Source of the DNA: a virus
Virus record (IMG/VR): IMGVR_UViG_3300037153_000557
Location: 1-55,007 of that record
Length of the DNA stretch: 55,007 nt
Reading direction: 5' to 3' (one strand)
Shown one piece after another: positions 24,684 through 31,638 of this stretch. Under the pieces are notes generated by a model. It did no database searches. It was not told the DNA's origin and saw only the letters and a list, made by a program, of their open reading frames with translations. Positions within the stretch are counted from its first letter, which is position 1, and each line of letters begins with the position of its first letter. Made by a program: the position numbers and the translations under genes.

Positions 24684-25036
24684 TCCCCTTTCTCTGGCAA
24701 CCTTGCCAAAATCAACTGCTGAACTTGGGCGATAGCGTCGAATCGCTTTTGCATGTCTGTTCTGATTGCCGCGACATCCTGCTTTAGCGTGTTCACGTCG
24801 CCTTTGAGCGTCTCAACATCACGTTGGATACGATCCGTTTTGACTTCAAGCTGCCCAACCTTGGGATTGATCCGTGCGACTTCATCAAAGGTGCGCTGGA
24901 GCAAATACTCGCTTGCGACGTCTCGCCGTTCGACTTTGACGTTGATCGGTTCGGTTACCTGCTCCCTCAATTGCCGTACTTCCTCTTTGACCTCAGCCTT
25001 AAATGCTTCGAATTCTTCACGCGTTGGTTGGTTCAT
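24680..25036 (-). CDS. Coiled-coil protein
   Basis: 118 residues from ATG 25036 (GGTGAGG just upstream). Nearly all heptad repeats, with LKGDVNTLKQDVAAIRTDM as the clearest run. The start lies inside the end of the preceding gene (20 bp overlap). Such proteins often act as scaffolds or spacers; no specific role is visible. A similar coiled-coil layout occurs in phage and plasmid DUF-type proteins of unknown function. Confidence 0.65.
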   Translation of the reverse strand: MNQPTREEFEAFKAEVKEEVRQLREQVTEPINVKVERRDVASEYLLQRTFDEVARINPKVGQLEVKTDRIQRDVETLKGDVNTLKQDVAAIRTDMQKRFDAIAQVQQLILARLPEKGE

Positions 25037-25295
25037 CCTCACCTGCTTCCTGTTCTCTCTGTGCACTCTCAATACGTGCTAAGATACCCCACTTCTCGAA
25101 AAGCTCTTTATGCTCGTTGCAATAGAACCCCATACGCCCTGAGTTGAACTTCAACCAGTGCGTGATGGGCTTGTCACAGCCCTCCTCGTCACACAAGCTT
25201 GCACTTTTCTCCTTGCGCTTGTATGGGCTCTGCTGTCCAATCCCCACGTGGCCGAGCGTCCAGGCTTTGCGCGGTTTTTGGTCTGTTGTTGTCAT
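25017..25295 (-). CDS. Small zinc-binding protein
   Basis: 92 residues from ATG 25295. CDEEGCDKPITHWL and FYCNEHKELF supply Cys/Cys and Cys/His pairs for one zinc site (residues 36-66). The acidic C terminus overlaps the following gene. Probably nucleic-acid or protein binding; second gene of the leftward operon. Confidence 0.65.
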   Translation of the reverse strand: MTTTDQKPRKAWTLGHVGIGQQSPYKRKEKSASLCDEEGCDKPITHWLKFNSGRMGFYCNEHKELFEKWGILARIESAQREQEAGEDEPTNA

Positions 25296-25417
25296 CCTAC
25301 AAAATCCTTTGAACATCCGTCTCTTGTGTTTGTAGAGACGTTTCAACTATACTTTCATTTAAGTAGTCTGTGGGTCTGTGGCTGTCTGTTACCCACTGCT
25401 CAATCACAGACCTAGGG

Positions 25418-25780
25418 CTATGCCGCCGAACTTTCATCACTCTTCTGCTCAGAACTTTTCCTCTTTGGCTTGCTGATAAAACGTATCTTTAGCAATGCTT
25501 CCACTTGATATGTGTATGCACTGCCTACTGACCTGTAAGGATACAAACGCCGTTTGTGATCCTTATCCTCTCTTGTGAGTTGTCCTAGGTAGCGATGTGA
25601 TATATCCCTACCAGCTATGACACTCAGTAAATACGCTGCTTCCTCATGCGTTACCTCAAGGTTCCGTTCATCTTGCGTCAGAGTGTTTCCAGTTCGGTCC
25701 TCCTGTAACTTACTATGTATCACCTTCACCTTCTCTGAAAGCAGAGGCTCTACAATTCGCTTTGGCTTTTGCTTTGGCAT
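25418..25780 (-). CDS. MerR/Xis-like DNA-binding protein, candidate operator-binding regulator
   Basis: 120 residues, first gene of the leftward operon, ribosome site GGAGGGG. Residues 44-100 (VTHEEAAYLLSVIAGRDISHRYLGQL, then RRLYPYRSVGSAY and a YQVEALLKIR helix) have the helix-turn-helix plus wing pattern of excisionase/MerR-type domains. Both termini are basic and disordered. Its own promoter holds the 18-bp palindrome also found at two other promoters, so autoregulation is plausible. Confidence 0.6.
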   Translation of the reverse strand: MPKQKPKRIVEPLLSEKVKVIHSKLQEDRTGNTLTQDERNLEVTHEEAAYLLSVIAGRDISHRYLGQLTREDKDHKRRLYPYRSVGSAYTYQVEALLKIRFISKPKRKSSEQKSDESSAA

Positions 25781-25818
25781 AGCCCCTCCGATATGTCAAT
25801 CAAACTTGGTATAGATGA

Positions 25819-25847
25819 ATAATACAACAGTTGTTGTAACTTGTCAA
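25819..25847 (-). promoter_or_regulatory. Leftward promoter with operator O1
   Basis: TTGACA (25847-25842), 17-bp spacer, TATTAT (25824-25819). The palindrome ATACAACAGTTGTTGTAA (25822-25839) fills the spacer; one base departs from perfect TTACAACA/TGTTGTAA symmetry. Confidence 0.85.
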
Positions 25848-25912
25848 GAGAAAAAGCTGTGAATTTTTAGCTGTTGAGAAAATTGGTTAACCTAGAAAGT
25901 TACATCAGTTGC

Positions 25913-25941
25913 TTGACAAGTTACAGCAGATATTGTAAAAT
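25913..25941 (+). promoter_or_regulatory. Rightward initiator promoter with operator O2
   Basis: TTGACA (25913-25918), 17-bp spacer, TAAAAT (25936-25941). Operator TTACAGCAGATATTGTAA (25921-25938) has two changes from the palindrome. A weaker related word (TTACATCAGTTGCTTGAC, 25900-25917) overlaps the -35. It drives the initiator gene at 26030. Confidence 0.85.
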
Positions 25942-26029
25942 AGAAGAGTCCAGTTGAGGACAGAGGCTGGCTGGCAATCGCTGGTTAGCCCTTTTTATTC
26001 TCCCTTTAAATAGTATTTTGAGGCGTGTC

Positions 26030-26869
26030 ATGGATGAAGAAAATGTATTCCCTGGATTTATTTACCCAGCCCCAAAAGGACATACGCAAATTCCCAACTT
26101 ATGGTATGACGAGATTGTTTCACGGATAGACAATGTAGCAGAGCTGAAAGTGGTACTTTACATTCTTCGCCATACATGCGGCTTCCAAAGAGCAGAGGAA
26201 GCCCAAAGACTAACTGTAGATGAATTTATGAATGGCCGCATATTCAATGGAAGAAGAATTGACAGAGGTACAGGACTTAGTGAGATGTCAGTTCGCAATG
26301 GACTCAAAAACGCGGTGAAACACGGCTATATTGTTTGTGAGTCGGACAATAGCGATAAAGGCAATATCAAGAAGTGCTACAAACTCAGATTTTTAGAGGT
26401 ACAAACTTTAGACCCCAAACAAGAATTAGAGGTACAAACTTTAGACCCCACAGGTACAAACTCTATACCTGTACAGGTACAAAATTTAGGGGAAAAGGGT
26501 ACAAACTTTAGACCTCAATCCCCCAGTGGGGAGAAAGAAAGAGAAAGAAAAGAAAAAGAAAGAATGAAAGAAAGCGACTCATCCATCCATTCATTCGACC
26601 AATCTTCTTCTCAAAGGGCAGATGCAACAGCTTTTATCAGAATGTTTATGAGAAAATTTCTTCTGGAGATGGGTGCAACTGGCAAATTAATGGATGACCA
26701 TTTGAGATACCTACAAGATCTCTATCATTTTTCTGGGCTGGACAAAGAGGCATTCCGGTCTAAAGCTGAATTTGATATGGACAAAACAAGGCAGTTGGAA
26801 GGTGATCTAGGTGAATTTTATCAGTATTTCCATAAGTCAATAGGATGGCAACAGAGTAGAGAGCAGTAA
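26030..26869 (+). CDS. Lambda-O-like replication initiator 1
   Basis: 279 residues from ATG 26030 (GAGG site). Residues 20-125 form a winged-helix domain: AELKVVLYILRHTCGFQ, then RLTVDEFMNGR, RGTGLSEMSVRNGLKNAVKHGYIVC. This pattern is that of phage replisome organisers (O-type). Residues 125-165 are encoded by five iterons. A charged linker follows, and a C-terminal helical domain (residues 200-279) could contact the helicase loader or helicase. It is paralogous to the gene at 31931. Confidence 0.8.
   Translation: MDEENVFPGFIYPAPKGHTQIPNLWYDEIVSRIDNVAELKVVLYILRHTCGFQRAEEAQRLTVDEFMNGRIFNGRRIDRGTGLSEMSVRNGLKNAVKHGYIVCESDNSDKGNIKKCYKLRFLEVQTLDPKQELEVQTLDPTGTNSIPVQVQNLGEKGTNFRPQSPSGEKERERKEKERMKESDSSIHSFDQSSSQRADATAFIRMFMRKFLLEMGATGKLMDDHLRYLQDLYHFSGLDKEAFRSKAEFDMDKTRQLEGDLGEFYQYFHKSIGWQQSREQ
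26396..26574 (+). repeat. Iteron origin inside initiator 1 gene
   Basis: Five copies of GGTACAAACTTTAGACC-type iterons start at 26398, 26431, 26453, 26476 and 26498, spacings 33, 22, 23 and 22, i.e. whole helical turns. A purine-only AT-rich run (26529-26574, GAAA repeats) follows, like the unwinding region next to lambda O sites. I infer the replication origin lies here. Confidence 0.8.
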
Positions 26870-26882
26870 ACCCTCTACTCTG
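26852..26882. terminator. Convergent hairpin at end of initiator 1
   Basis: Perfect 10-bp stem CAGAGTAGAG / CTCTACTCTG (26852-26861, 26873-26882) between the converging initiator and surface-protein genes. No long T-run, so it is a probable but weaker terminator. Confidence 0.6.
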
Positions 26883-26897
26883 GATAAAGTGCTTGGG

Positions 26898-27497
26898 CTA
26901 CTCCAGCTCTTGTATCGTGATAGTCCAGTCGATGCCACTATAGATTTTTAGATAAACGCTACCGCCTTTGTGCTCAAAGCTCTCACCTTTTGGTGAAGCG
27001 CTCTCACACGTGGTATCCACAGCATCAAAATCTGCCATATCGTTGGTATTAGCATCATAGACTTGGGCAATGAGAGCAGCGCCGTTAACTTGACAGTTCC
27101 ATTGGATTTTCCAATTATCCACAACGGTAATCGTCTCTGTCTGCTTATCGCCATTACCTGTGTAGGTATGAGTCGTTTGCCACGTCTTTTGTACAGGTTT
27201 GGGCGTAGGTGTAGGCGTTGGGGCGGTATTACTGCTCTCGGTGATTGAGCTAGACGTACTGATTGTCGTTGTGGTAGTGGCAGTTTGCTCTTTGTTTTTG
27301 TCGACAACCGATCCAATAGCCCCAAGTACCAAGACAATGCCAATGGCAATGCCAGCTACAAGCAAACCTTTATTCTTCTTTGGCTGCGGTGGAGGTGGAT
27401 AGCCAGGGTGTGGAGGTGGCATATATCCGCCTGATGGTGGATAGTTGGTATAAGGCCCTTGCCCTGGTGGCATAGGTCCATTAGGGTAATTATTCAA
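26898..27497 (-). CDS. Membrane-anchored surface protein with proline-rich N terminus
   Basis: 199 residues from a TTG at 27497 with AAAGGA 8 bases upstream; longer starts lack a site. Residues 1-40 are Pro/Gly/Tyr-rich, 41-64 (KNKGLLVAGIAIGIVLVLGAIGSVV) a single membrane helix, 65-100 a Thr/Ser/Pro linker, and 100-199 an exterior domain with two Cys (WNCQVNGAAL, DTTCESAS) probably disulfide bonded. It stands alone in the lysogeny region, facing the initiator gene, as morons and superinfection-exclusion genes do. Confidence 0.7.
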   Translation of the reverse strand: MNNYPNGPMPPGQGPYTNYPPSGGYMPPPHPGYPPPPQPKKNKGLLVAGIAIGIVLVLGAIGSVVDKNKEQTATTTTTISTSSSITESSNTAPTPTPTPKPVQKTWQTTHTYTGNGDKQTETITVVDNWKIQWNCQVNGAALIAQVYDANTNDMADFDAVDTTCESASPKGESFEHKGGSVYLKIYSGIDWTITIQELE

Positions 27498-27616
27498 GTA
27501 GAACGTCCTTTCAAGTAAATAGATACATGTAATTCCATATGCATACACCAAAACGAGTACAAGATGGAAGGATAACAACTCAATTTTTCAGTTTCCTAAA
27601 TCTCATCTAAAAAAGC

Positions 27617-27646
27617 TTGACAAAGTTACAACAGTTGTTGTAATAT
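27617..27646 (+). promoter_or_regulatory. Rightward promoter with operator O3
   Basis: TTGACA (27617-27622), 18-bp spacer, TAATAT (27641-27646). Operator TTACAACAGTTGTTGTAA (27626-27643) is a perfect 8-2-8 palindrome. It serves the small-gene operon from 27759. Confidence 0.85.
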
Positions 27647-27665
27647 AAGGATGTGCCAATTGAGA

Positions 27666-27758
27666 GCACAAAAAAATCTCTCTAAGTGCTTAGGACCACC
27701 TAGAGAGATCGTCAGAAGCCAAGAGCTTCTTAGTCAAAAAACCGAGGTTAATTTTAGC
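27666..27758 (+). promoter_or_regulatory. Structured leader of the rightward small-gene operon
   Basis: Hairpin ATCTCTCTA / TAGAGAGAT (about 27676-27709, 9 bp) followed by AGAAGC/GCTTCT (about 27715-27731), between promoter O3 and the first ATG at 27759. No T-tract, so probably transcript stabilisation or processing. Confidence 0.5.
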
Positions 27759-27932
27759 ATGAATACAACTATCGAAGCAACCCAAACCAACGAGACCCAA
27801 GCACCGGAGCCTATCCGCGTGATTCGCAAAGTTAACGGGCGGTACCAGTGGGTCACACTCAACAGTGTGGATGAGCTTACCGAGGACGAATGCCGCCAAA
27901 TTTATTGCGCAGCATTCGGGATTTACGCGTAG
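27759..27932 (+). CDS. Small unknown protein, first gene of operon
   Basis: 57 residues from ATG 27759 (MNTTIEATQTNETQ). Acidic N-terminal tail, then VIRKVNGRYQWVTLNSVDELTEDECRQIYCAAFG, a beta hairpin plus helix. A GAGG lies 14 bases upstream, which is far, so translation may be weak. Function unknown. Confidence 0.55.
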   Translation: MNTTIEATQTNETQAPEPIRVIRKVNGRYQWVTLNSVDELTEDECRQIYCAAFGIYA

Positions 27933-27971
27933 TTCGTGAAAGGAGCTGGGGAGTGCTTCGGTGCTCTCCAG

Positions 27972-28223
27972 ATGGACATGGAAGAACAAAACCAAAGCGA
28001 AGTACGACGGCTCTTGGAGACCATCGACCGAGAATACCAAGCTGCACAGTTTGGGCTCTCAGGCCTTGCACAAGGCACGTCACAGCACGAATTTATCAAC
28101 GCCCGAATGGAGAAGATTGAGGACATCCGCGAGAAGCTGGTGGACTTGGTAGGCGAAGAGCAAGCAGGGCGGCTCGTTGTCCAACAAATGGAAAGGAGCA
28201 AGGACGCTCATGGCAAGGAATGA
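27972..28223 (+). CDS. Small coiled-coil protein
   Basis: 83 residues from ATG 27972 (MDMEEQNQSEV); GTG 27936 in frame is an alternative and the start is uncertain because neither has a good site. Almost wholly helical with heptad-like spacing (RRLLETIDREYQ, MEKIEDIREKLVDLV). Overlaps the next gene by 14 bp. Unknown role. Confidence 0.55.
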   Translation: MDMEEQNQSEVRRLLETIDREYQAAQFGLSGLAQGTSQHEFINARMEKIEDIREKLVDLVGEEQAGRLVVQQMERSKDAHGKE

Positions 28224-28437
28224 GTTGCCTGTGATGACCGACGAGAGCGGCATAGCCTGTAGTTGGTGTCCATCCACCGAGGAATATACCGATGAACAAG
28301 AGCAAGGCCAATTGTCGCATGGTGTGTGTCATGGACATGCCACTATCATGAGGATGCGTCGACAAGTTGGCAAGGTGCCGTCATATGTCGATCAAAGAGA
28401 GCAATTCGAGAAATATAGAAGAGAGAGGTTTTCGTGA
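28210..28437 (+). CDS. Small Cys/His protein
   Basis: 75 residues from ATG 28210 with AAGGA 6 bases upstream. ACSWCPS and GVCHGH give a CxxC...CHxH set for one zinc (residues 17-45). Basic C terminus (YRRERFS). Overlaps the next start by 4 bp. Confidence 0.65.
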   Translation: MARNELPVMTDESGIACSWCPSTEEYTDEQEQGQLSHGVCHGHATIMRMRRQVGKVPSYVDQREQFEKYRRERFS

Positions 28438-28643
28438 ACAAACACGATGTGAGAGCGTTCCTCACCACCAACAAAGAATATGAGAAGAATGAGCACAAGG
28501 GGTTCGATTTCGTTGGCGTTGGCAGGTGGAACAGGAATAAAACATACAGGGAGTACGGACAGACGGTGGAAGATGCTATCTTGGCTGTGTGCACAGGGCA
28601 TCGTTTGTCGCCAAGGGATATTGAGCTAGTGGTCAGAAGGTAA
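28434..28643 (+). CDS. Small unknown protein
   Basis: 69 residues from GTG 28434 (GAGAGG upstream), translationally coupled to the gene before. KGFDFVGVGRWNRNKTYREYGQTVEDAIL suggests a strand-strand-helix fold. No Cys pairs and no family recognised. Confidence 0.6.
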   Translation: MNKHDVRAFLTTNKEYEKNEHKGFDFVGVGRWNRNKTYREYGQTVEDAILAVCTGHRLSPRDIELVVRR

Positions 28644-28655
28644 GGAGAACCATAC

Positions 28656-28856
28656 ATGGCTAAACCATTCGATTGGAAAGTAGTGAGCTATACCGATGAA
28701 GAAGCAGAGCAGGTTTGTGTTGAGCATCGACAATCATCTTGTGTGTTAGATGCGCATCCTGTAACCTTTGGAGGTAAGACACATGTACATCTTGATTTAG
28801 ATGATGGTGACATTGTAGTCGTAAGCAAAGAAGTTTGCTTACATATTGAGTGGTAG
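28656..28856 (+). CDS. Small unknown protein
   Basis: 66 residues with AAGGAGAA upstream. DWKVVSYTDEEAEQVCVEHRQ then two-strand segments ending in VCLHIEW. Acidic centre DLDDGDIVVV. Unrecognised; followed by the structured leader motif at 28860. Confidence 0.6.
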   Translation: MAKPFDWKVVSYTDEEAEQVCVEHRQSSCVLDAHPVTFGGKTHVHLDLDDGDIVVVSKEVCLHIEW

Positions 28857-28859
28857 TAC

Positions 28860-28941
28860 GTTTGTCAGGGCCTGTGCATCTCGCAAGGGGTGCATAGGAA
28901 CAGGCAAAAGTGCCTGAGTAGTGCCACATGGCAAGAAAGGA
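28860..28941 (+). ncRNA. Repeated structured leader motif, copy A
   Basis: GTTTGTCAG (28860-28868), stem GCCTGT/ACAGGC (28870-28905), hairpin AGGCA/TGCCT (28902-28915), GAGTAGT (28916-28922), hairpin GCCACATGGC (28923-28932), then ribosome site AAGAAAGGA. The same order of elements occurs at 29179. Stem sequences differ between copies while pairing is kept, which argues for function. Gene starts at 28947. Confidence 0.6.
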
Positions 28942-28946
28942 TATCT

Positions 28947-29162
28947 ATGGGTATCAGAAAAACAATCAATGAAAGTCCACACGGGGCCGCACAAGTTGGA
29001 GACTCCATTTACAAGCAAAGTAGGGACTACGAGGGAATGTATGAGCAGAAAGATGGTGATGGTACTCATTACCTTGTTAGTTCACAACAGATGATTGTTG
29101 AAGAAGTAAAGGCGTGGGCTAGCAGATCTAGCATCAATCCCATAGGGAGAGTTAAGGAGTAA
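28947..29162 (+). CDS. Small unknown protein downstream of leader motif A
   Basis: 71 residues from ATG 28947 with AAGAAAGG 6 bases upstream. MGIRKTINESPHGAAQVGDSIY, then GTHYLVSSQQMIVEEVKAW: beta-rich, then an amphipathic helix. Small and without Cys. Its only marked feature is the structured leader shared with the next gene. Confidence 0.6.
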   Translation: MGIRKTINESPHGAAQVGDSIYKQSRDYEGMYEQKDGDGTHYLVSSQQMIVEEVKAWASRSSINPIGRVKE

Positions 29163-29178
29163 GCAGTCTGCATAGCGC

Positions 29179-29260
29179 GTTTGTCAGTCGTTGCCAGTTC
29201 TACGGACTGGTAACCGCAGGCAAGATGTGCCTGAGTAGTCCTGTAGAACAGGAGAAAGGA
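29179..29260 (+). ncRNA. Repeated structured leader motif, copy B
   Basis: GTTTGTCAG (29179-29187), stem GTTGCCAGT/ACTGGTAAC (29190-29198, 29206-29214, one G.U), hairpin AGGCA/TGCCT (29218-29232), GAGTAGT (29233-29239), hairpin CCTGT/ACAGG (29240-29252), AGAAAGGA. The first and third stems have different sequence from copy A but equal pairing. Confidence 0.6.
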
Positions 29261-29267
29261 AAAAGTC

Positions 29268-29486
29268 TTGAGTTTCTTAGACAAAGTGGCGCTCGGTGGC
29301 TATTCGCTCATAGCTCGTTTTAGATCTGATGAGGAATTACGACAGATGAAAAGCGATGCTGAGAGAGAAATCCAGAACGAGCTTGACGGCGTGTATGGCG
29401 ATCTTGATCAGGAAAGCGTGGATGATTGGAAGATAGATTTGAGCGTTGCTGAAAAAGAGTTACAGCGCAGAACTCGTAGGAAGTAG
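29268..29486 (+). CDS. Small charged helical protein
   Basis: 72 residues from TTG 29268 (GAAAGGAAA upstream). SDEELRQMKSDAEREIQNELDGVYGDLDQESVDDWKIDLSVAEKELQRRTRRK is helical with a basic end. Preceded by leader motif B. No family recognised. Confidence 0.6.
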   Translation: MSFLDKVALGGYSLIARFRSDEELRQMKSDAEREIQNELDGVYGDLDQESVDDWKIDLSVAEKELQRRTRRK

Positions 29487-29527
29487 CATAGTGGCACGGG
29501 CTGGCCGTACAGCCCCATTTGAACAAT

Positions 29528-29719
29528 ATGAACCATTGCAGAGACGAGCAGAACAAGCCTATTTGCCTAGATTGTGCCAACAAAAGCAAATTTAGGGACA
29601 AATTGGCGAATGCCACGAATGCGAGCGGAAAGAGCATATTTTGTGCTGAATGTGGCAAGGGAATCTTGAGCGTTCAGCAAGAAGTAGCTGTACGAAAAGC
29701 AGAAAGAAGGAACACATGA
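29528..29719 (+). CDS. Small zinc-ribbon protein
   Basis: 63 residues from ATG 29528 (TTG 29519 in frame is an alternative). PICLDCANKS and FCAECGKG give two CxxC knuckles for one zinc. A hairpin GGGCTG/CAGCCC (29500-29516) sits where a ribosome site would be expected; there is no clear site. Overlaps the next gene by 4 bp. Confidence 0.6.
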   Translation: MNHCRDEQNKPICLDCANKSKFRDKLANATNASGKSIFCAECGKGILSVQQEVAVRKAERRNT

Positions 29720-29907
29720 AGAGAATACAGAGACAAGATCTTGGCTATTGGGGCAACATCGAAAAGCGTTTTCGAGAGCTCTATCCCAACGGCATGACAC
29801 AAGAGGAGATCGACGCGGCTAATGCTGAGATGTGGCGCAATGCCTACCCAACGCTAGAAATGTCTCTAGAGGACGAGCAAGAGCAACAGGACTACTTGCA
29901 TCCCTAG
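29716..29907 (+). CDS. Small acidic protein
   Basis: 63 residues from ATG 29716 (AGAAGGAAC upstream), coupled ATGA to the zinc-ribbon gene. MKRIQRQDLGYWGNIEKRFRELYPNG then an acidic helix ending DEQEQQDYLHP. Unknown; possibly regulatory or an inhibitor of a host protein, but nothing shows this. Confidence 0.55.
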   Translation: MKRIQRQDLGYWGNIEKRFRELYPNGMTQEEIDAANAEMWRNAYPTLEMSLEDEQEQQDYLHP

Positions 29908-29974
29908 TGTCCGTATGGTAGGATGAGAGTATATCTTGTAGTTAAGCCTATAAAGGCACAAGAAGGAGAGAGTT

Positions 29975-30169
29975 ATGCCGGAAAACAAAGAATTATTAAC
30001 AGTTTCAGAGGTAGCACAGGCATTGCGAGTAGATAATACGACAGTGAGGCGTTGGCTGAAAAACGGTGCAATGCAAGCCGTCTCGTTACCACATGTCGGC
30101 AAGCGAATGGCGTATCGCATCAAGCGAGCCACGTTAGACGGGCTACTTGCAACTACAACACAAGCTTAG
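29975..30169 (+). CDS. Excisionase-family (MerR-like) HTH protein
   Basis: 64 residues: LLTVSEVAQALRVDNTTVRRWLKNGAMQAVSLPHVGKRMAYRIKRATLDGLL is a complete HTH_17-type domain (helix-turn-helix plus wing). It is the last gene before a strong terminator. A small hairpin GCC-TATAAA-GGC precedes the AAGGAGAG site. It may act as a transcription regulator or as a recombination-directionality factor; an Xis candidate next to integrase exists at 47291, so regulation is likelier. Confidence 0.75.
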   Translation: MPENKELLTVSEVAQALRVDNTTVRRWLKNGAMQAVSLPHVGKRMAYRIKRATLDGLLATTTQA

Positions 30170-30194
30170 TCATCCATCCGTCCATCCATTCATT

Positions 30195-30220
30195 GCCAGG
30201 ACTTCGGTTCTGGCTTTTTT
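30195..30220 (+). terminator. Strong rightward terminator
   Basis: Stem GCCAGGAC-TTCG-GTTCTGGC followed by T6. Closes the small-gene operon started at O3. Confidence 0.92.
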
Positions 30221-30225
30221 GTGCA

Positions 30226-30263
30226 AGAAAAAGACCTGCACCAGCCTCACTCATGCAGGTCTT
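30226..30263 (-). terminator. Leftward terminator
   Basis: 10-bp stem AAGACCTGCA / TGCAGGTCTT (30231-30240, 30254-30263) with TTTTTCTT on the leftward side. It closes the leftward operon of initiator 2. The rest of 30221-30436 shows no gene. Confidence 0.75.
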
Positions 30264-30436
30264 CTCTGGAGTCGAAGCTCCTCGTTACTCGGATAGCTCA
30301 GTATAGCACATCCGTCACGCTACACGGTCTTTCTCGCACGACACATCCATTCTCTCGTCTCTCACGGACAAAGGGCATTCTCGGCCTTCTCAGTGCGATT
30401 TAGGGGCATTTTGGCTCGATTAGGTAAGCTAGAAGC

Positions 30437-30625
30437 ATGGATACTACCAATCAAGAATACTTGCTCACTTACCTAGAGCAATGCAAGCTCAAAGCTCTCG
30501 GTGCCTACGAATACGCACAAAAGCTGCAAGATGAGAGTGTGAAGGAAAAACTTGAGACGATTGTCTCGGATGTGATAGGGTTGACAGAATACGCAAAAGG
30601 CAAAAGAAAAGAGGCTAGCGACTAG
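30437..30625 (+). CDS. Small helical protein
   Basis: 62 residues: MDTTNQEYLLTYLEQCKLKALGAYEYAQKLQDESVKEKLETIV, helical throughout with a basic tail. Poor ribosome site (TAAGCTAGAAGC). It is the only rightward gene between two leftward operons, stops 4 bp into the end of the gene at 30622, and is called with moderate confidence. Confidence 0.5.
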   Translation: MDTTNQEYLLTYLEQCKLKALGAYEYAQKLQDESVKEKLETIVSDVIGLTEYAKGKRKEASD

Positions 30626-30804
30626 GCCAACCTCTCCACAAGACCGCTCTTTTCCACTTCTTGGCACCAGTTCTCAATAGCTTCAGCCAGTGTGTGACCA
30701 AAACCGAAGAAGTTTCCTAGAGCGACAAATATTCTATTGGGACCTACCTGAATATACATCCTATGCTCTTGGCATAGCTGCAACAGATCATCCGTCTTGT
30801 TCAT
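30622..30804 (-). CDS. Small unknown protein
   Basis: 60 residues from ATG 30804 with GAGGAAAG upstream, overlapping the preceding stop (ATGA). DDLLQLCQEHRMYIQVGPNRIFVALGNFFGFGHTLAEAIENW: strand-strand-helix, like small HicB-type or viral accessory folds. Last gene of the leftward initiator-2 operon. Confidence 0.6.
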   Translation of the reverse strand: MNKTDDLLQLCQEHRMYIQVGPNRIFVALGNFFGFGHTLAEAIENWCQEVEKSGLVERLA

Positions 30805-31076
30805 ACTTTCCTCACTAGCCTCTTTCGGTAGACCTTGGCTCGCTTGGTGCTCACACATCTGGTGATAACACCAAGCTTAGCACCGAACTGGTAATGCCTA
30901 TTCGCTCTACACCATCTGCGCATAGGCTTGATATAATTCTCTCTTATCCACGTATGCAGCTCACGCTTTCTTTGCAATATTCTAGGCAAGGCACGTTTAT
31001 GAGCATCTTGGAAAGAGATGTCATGCTCAGCACAGCTAGGAGCTTGCATGAGAGCCTCAAGGTAGGTTTTGTCCAT
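30801..31076 (-). CDS. Small basic protein
   Basis: 91 residues from ATG 31076, coupled TAATG to the small membrane gene upstream. DAHKRALPRILQRKRELHTWIRENYIKPMRRWCRANRHYQFGAKLGV and a strongly basic C terminus (TKRAKVYRKRLVRKV) suggest nucleic-acid binding. No known motif. Confidence 0.55.
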   Translation of the reverse strand: MDKTYLEALMQAPSCAEHDISFQDAHKRALPRILQRKRELHTWIRENYIKPMRRWCRANRHYQFGAKLGVITRCVSTKRAKVYRKRLVRKV

Positions 31077-31168
31077 TATTTCTTGCCCCTATGATACCAG
31101 CGATAGAGCCAACCAGCCACAATGAGAGCAACGGCTATCGTGGTACAGACGTACCAAAGCCAGTTCAT
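31076..31168 (-). CDS. 30-residue single-TM protein
   Basis: ATG at 31168 with an AGAGAGGA ribosome site 6 bases upstream. The peptide is MNWLWYVCTTIAVALI, then VAGWLYRWYHRGKK: one membrane helix and a basic cytoplasmic end. The stop TAA overlaps the next ATG (TAATG), typical of real coupled genes. Too small for automated calls; probably a membrane modulator or toxin-like peptide. Confidence 0.65.
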   Translation of the reverse strand: MNWLWYVCTTIAVALIVAGWLYRWYHRGKK

Positions 31169-31268
31169 ATGTCTATCCTCTCTTTACAGGCCTAGTATAC
31201 TCATTTTTGAGCAGGGAGTCACTACTTGCTTTGGAGGCTGGTGATTGGTTCCCTGCTCAACCCACGAA

Positions 31269-31445
31269 CTAATCTTCCTGCTCTTGCTCCATGCTTCTTT
31301 TCAATTGCCTGATAGGACGTACAATACAGTCTTCCTCATGACTATAGCCATGACAGTACTCGCATAGCGAAATTCCATCTAATGTAAAAAAGGTGTCTAA
31401 TTTCGACAAAATCTCAAGTGTAAGTTTTTCTTGTTCTGGTGTCAT
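31269..31445 (-). CDS. Small zinc-binding-like protein
   Basis: 58 residues from ATG 31445 (AGAAAGGATAAGACT upstream). LTLEILSKLDTFFTLDGISLCEYCHGYSHEEDC has CxxCHxxxHxxxxC for one zinc. Acidic Gln-rich end. Upstream 31509-31638 holds no gene. Confidence 0.6.
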   Translation of the reverse strand: MTPEQEKLTLEILSKLDTFFTLDGISLCEYCHGYSHEEDCIVRPIRQLKRSMEQEQED

Positions 31446-31638
31446 AGTCTTATCCTTTCTAACTGTGCTATAATTGAGCTGAGCAGAGCAACCTACTACT
31501 ATCTGCAACTACTGCCTCACTGCCAAACACGCTCTGCTCGACCCAAACCTCAGTAGTATACTGTACATGAGAGCAGTGCGCCCCCATCAGGTTTACTTAT
31601 GCCCTAACGAAGAGCACCGCTCTCTTTTGCTTCTCTCG

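Noticed and set aside
26396-26520. Regularly spaced repeats resembling a CRISPR array
   Set aside because: Repeats are 17-21 bp, inside a reading frame, with 22-bp steps and no distinct spacers or cas genes; they are iterons.
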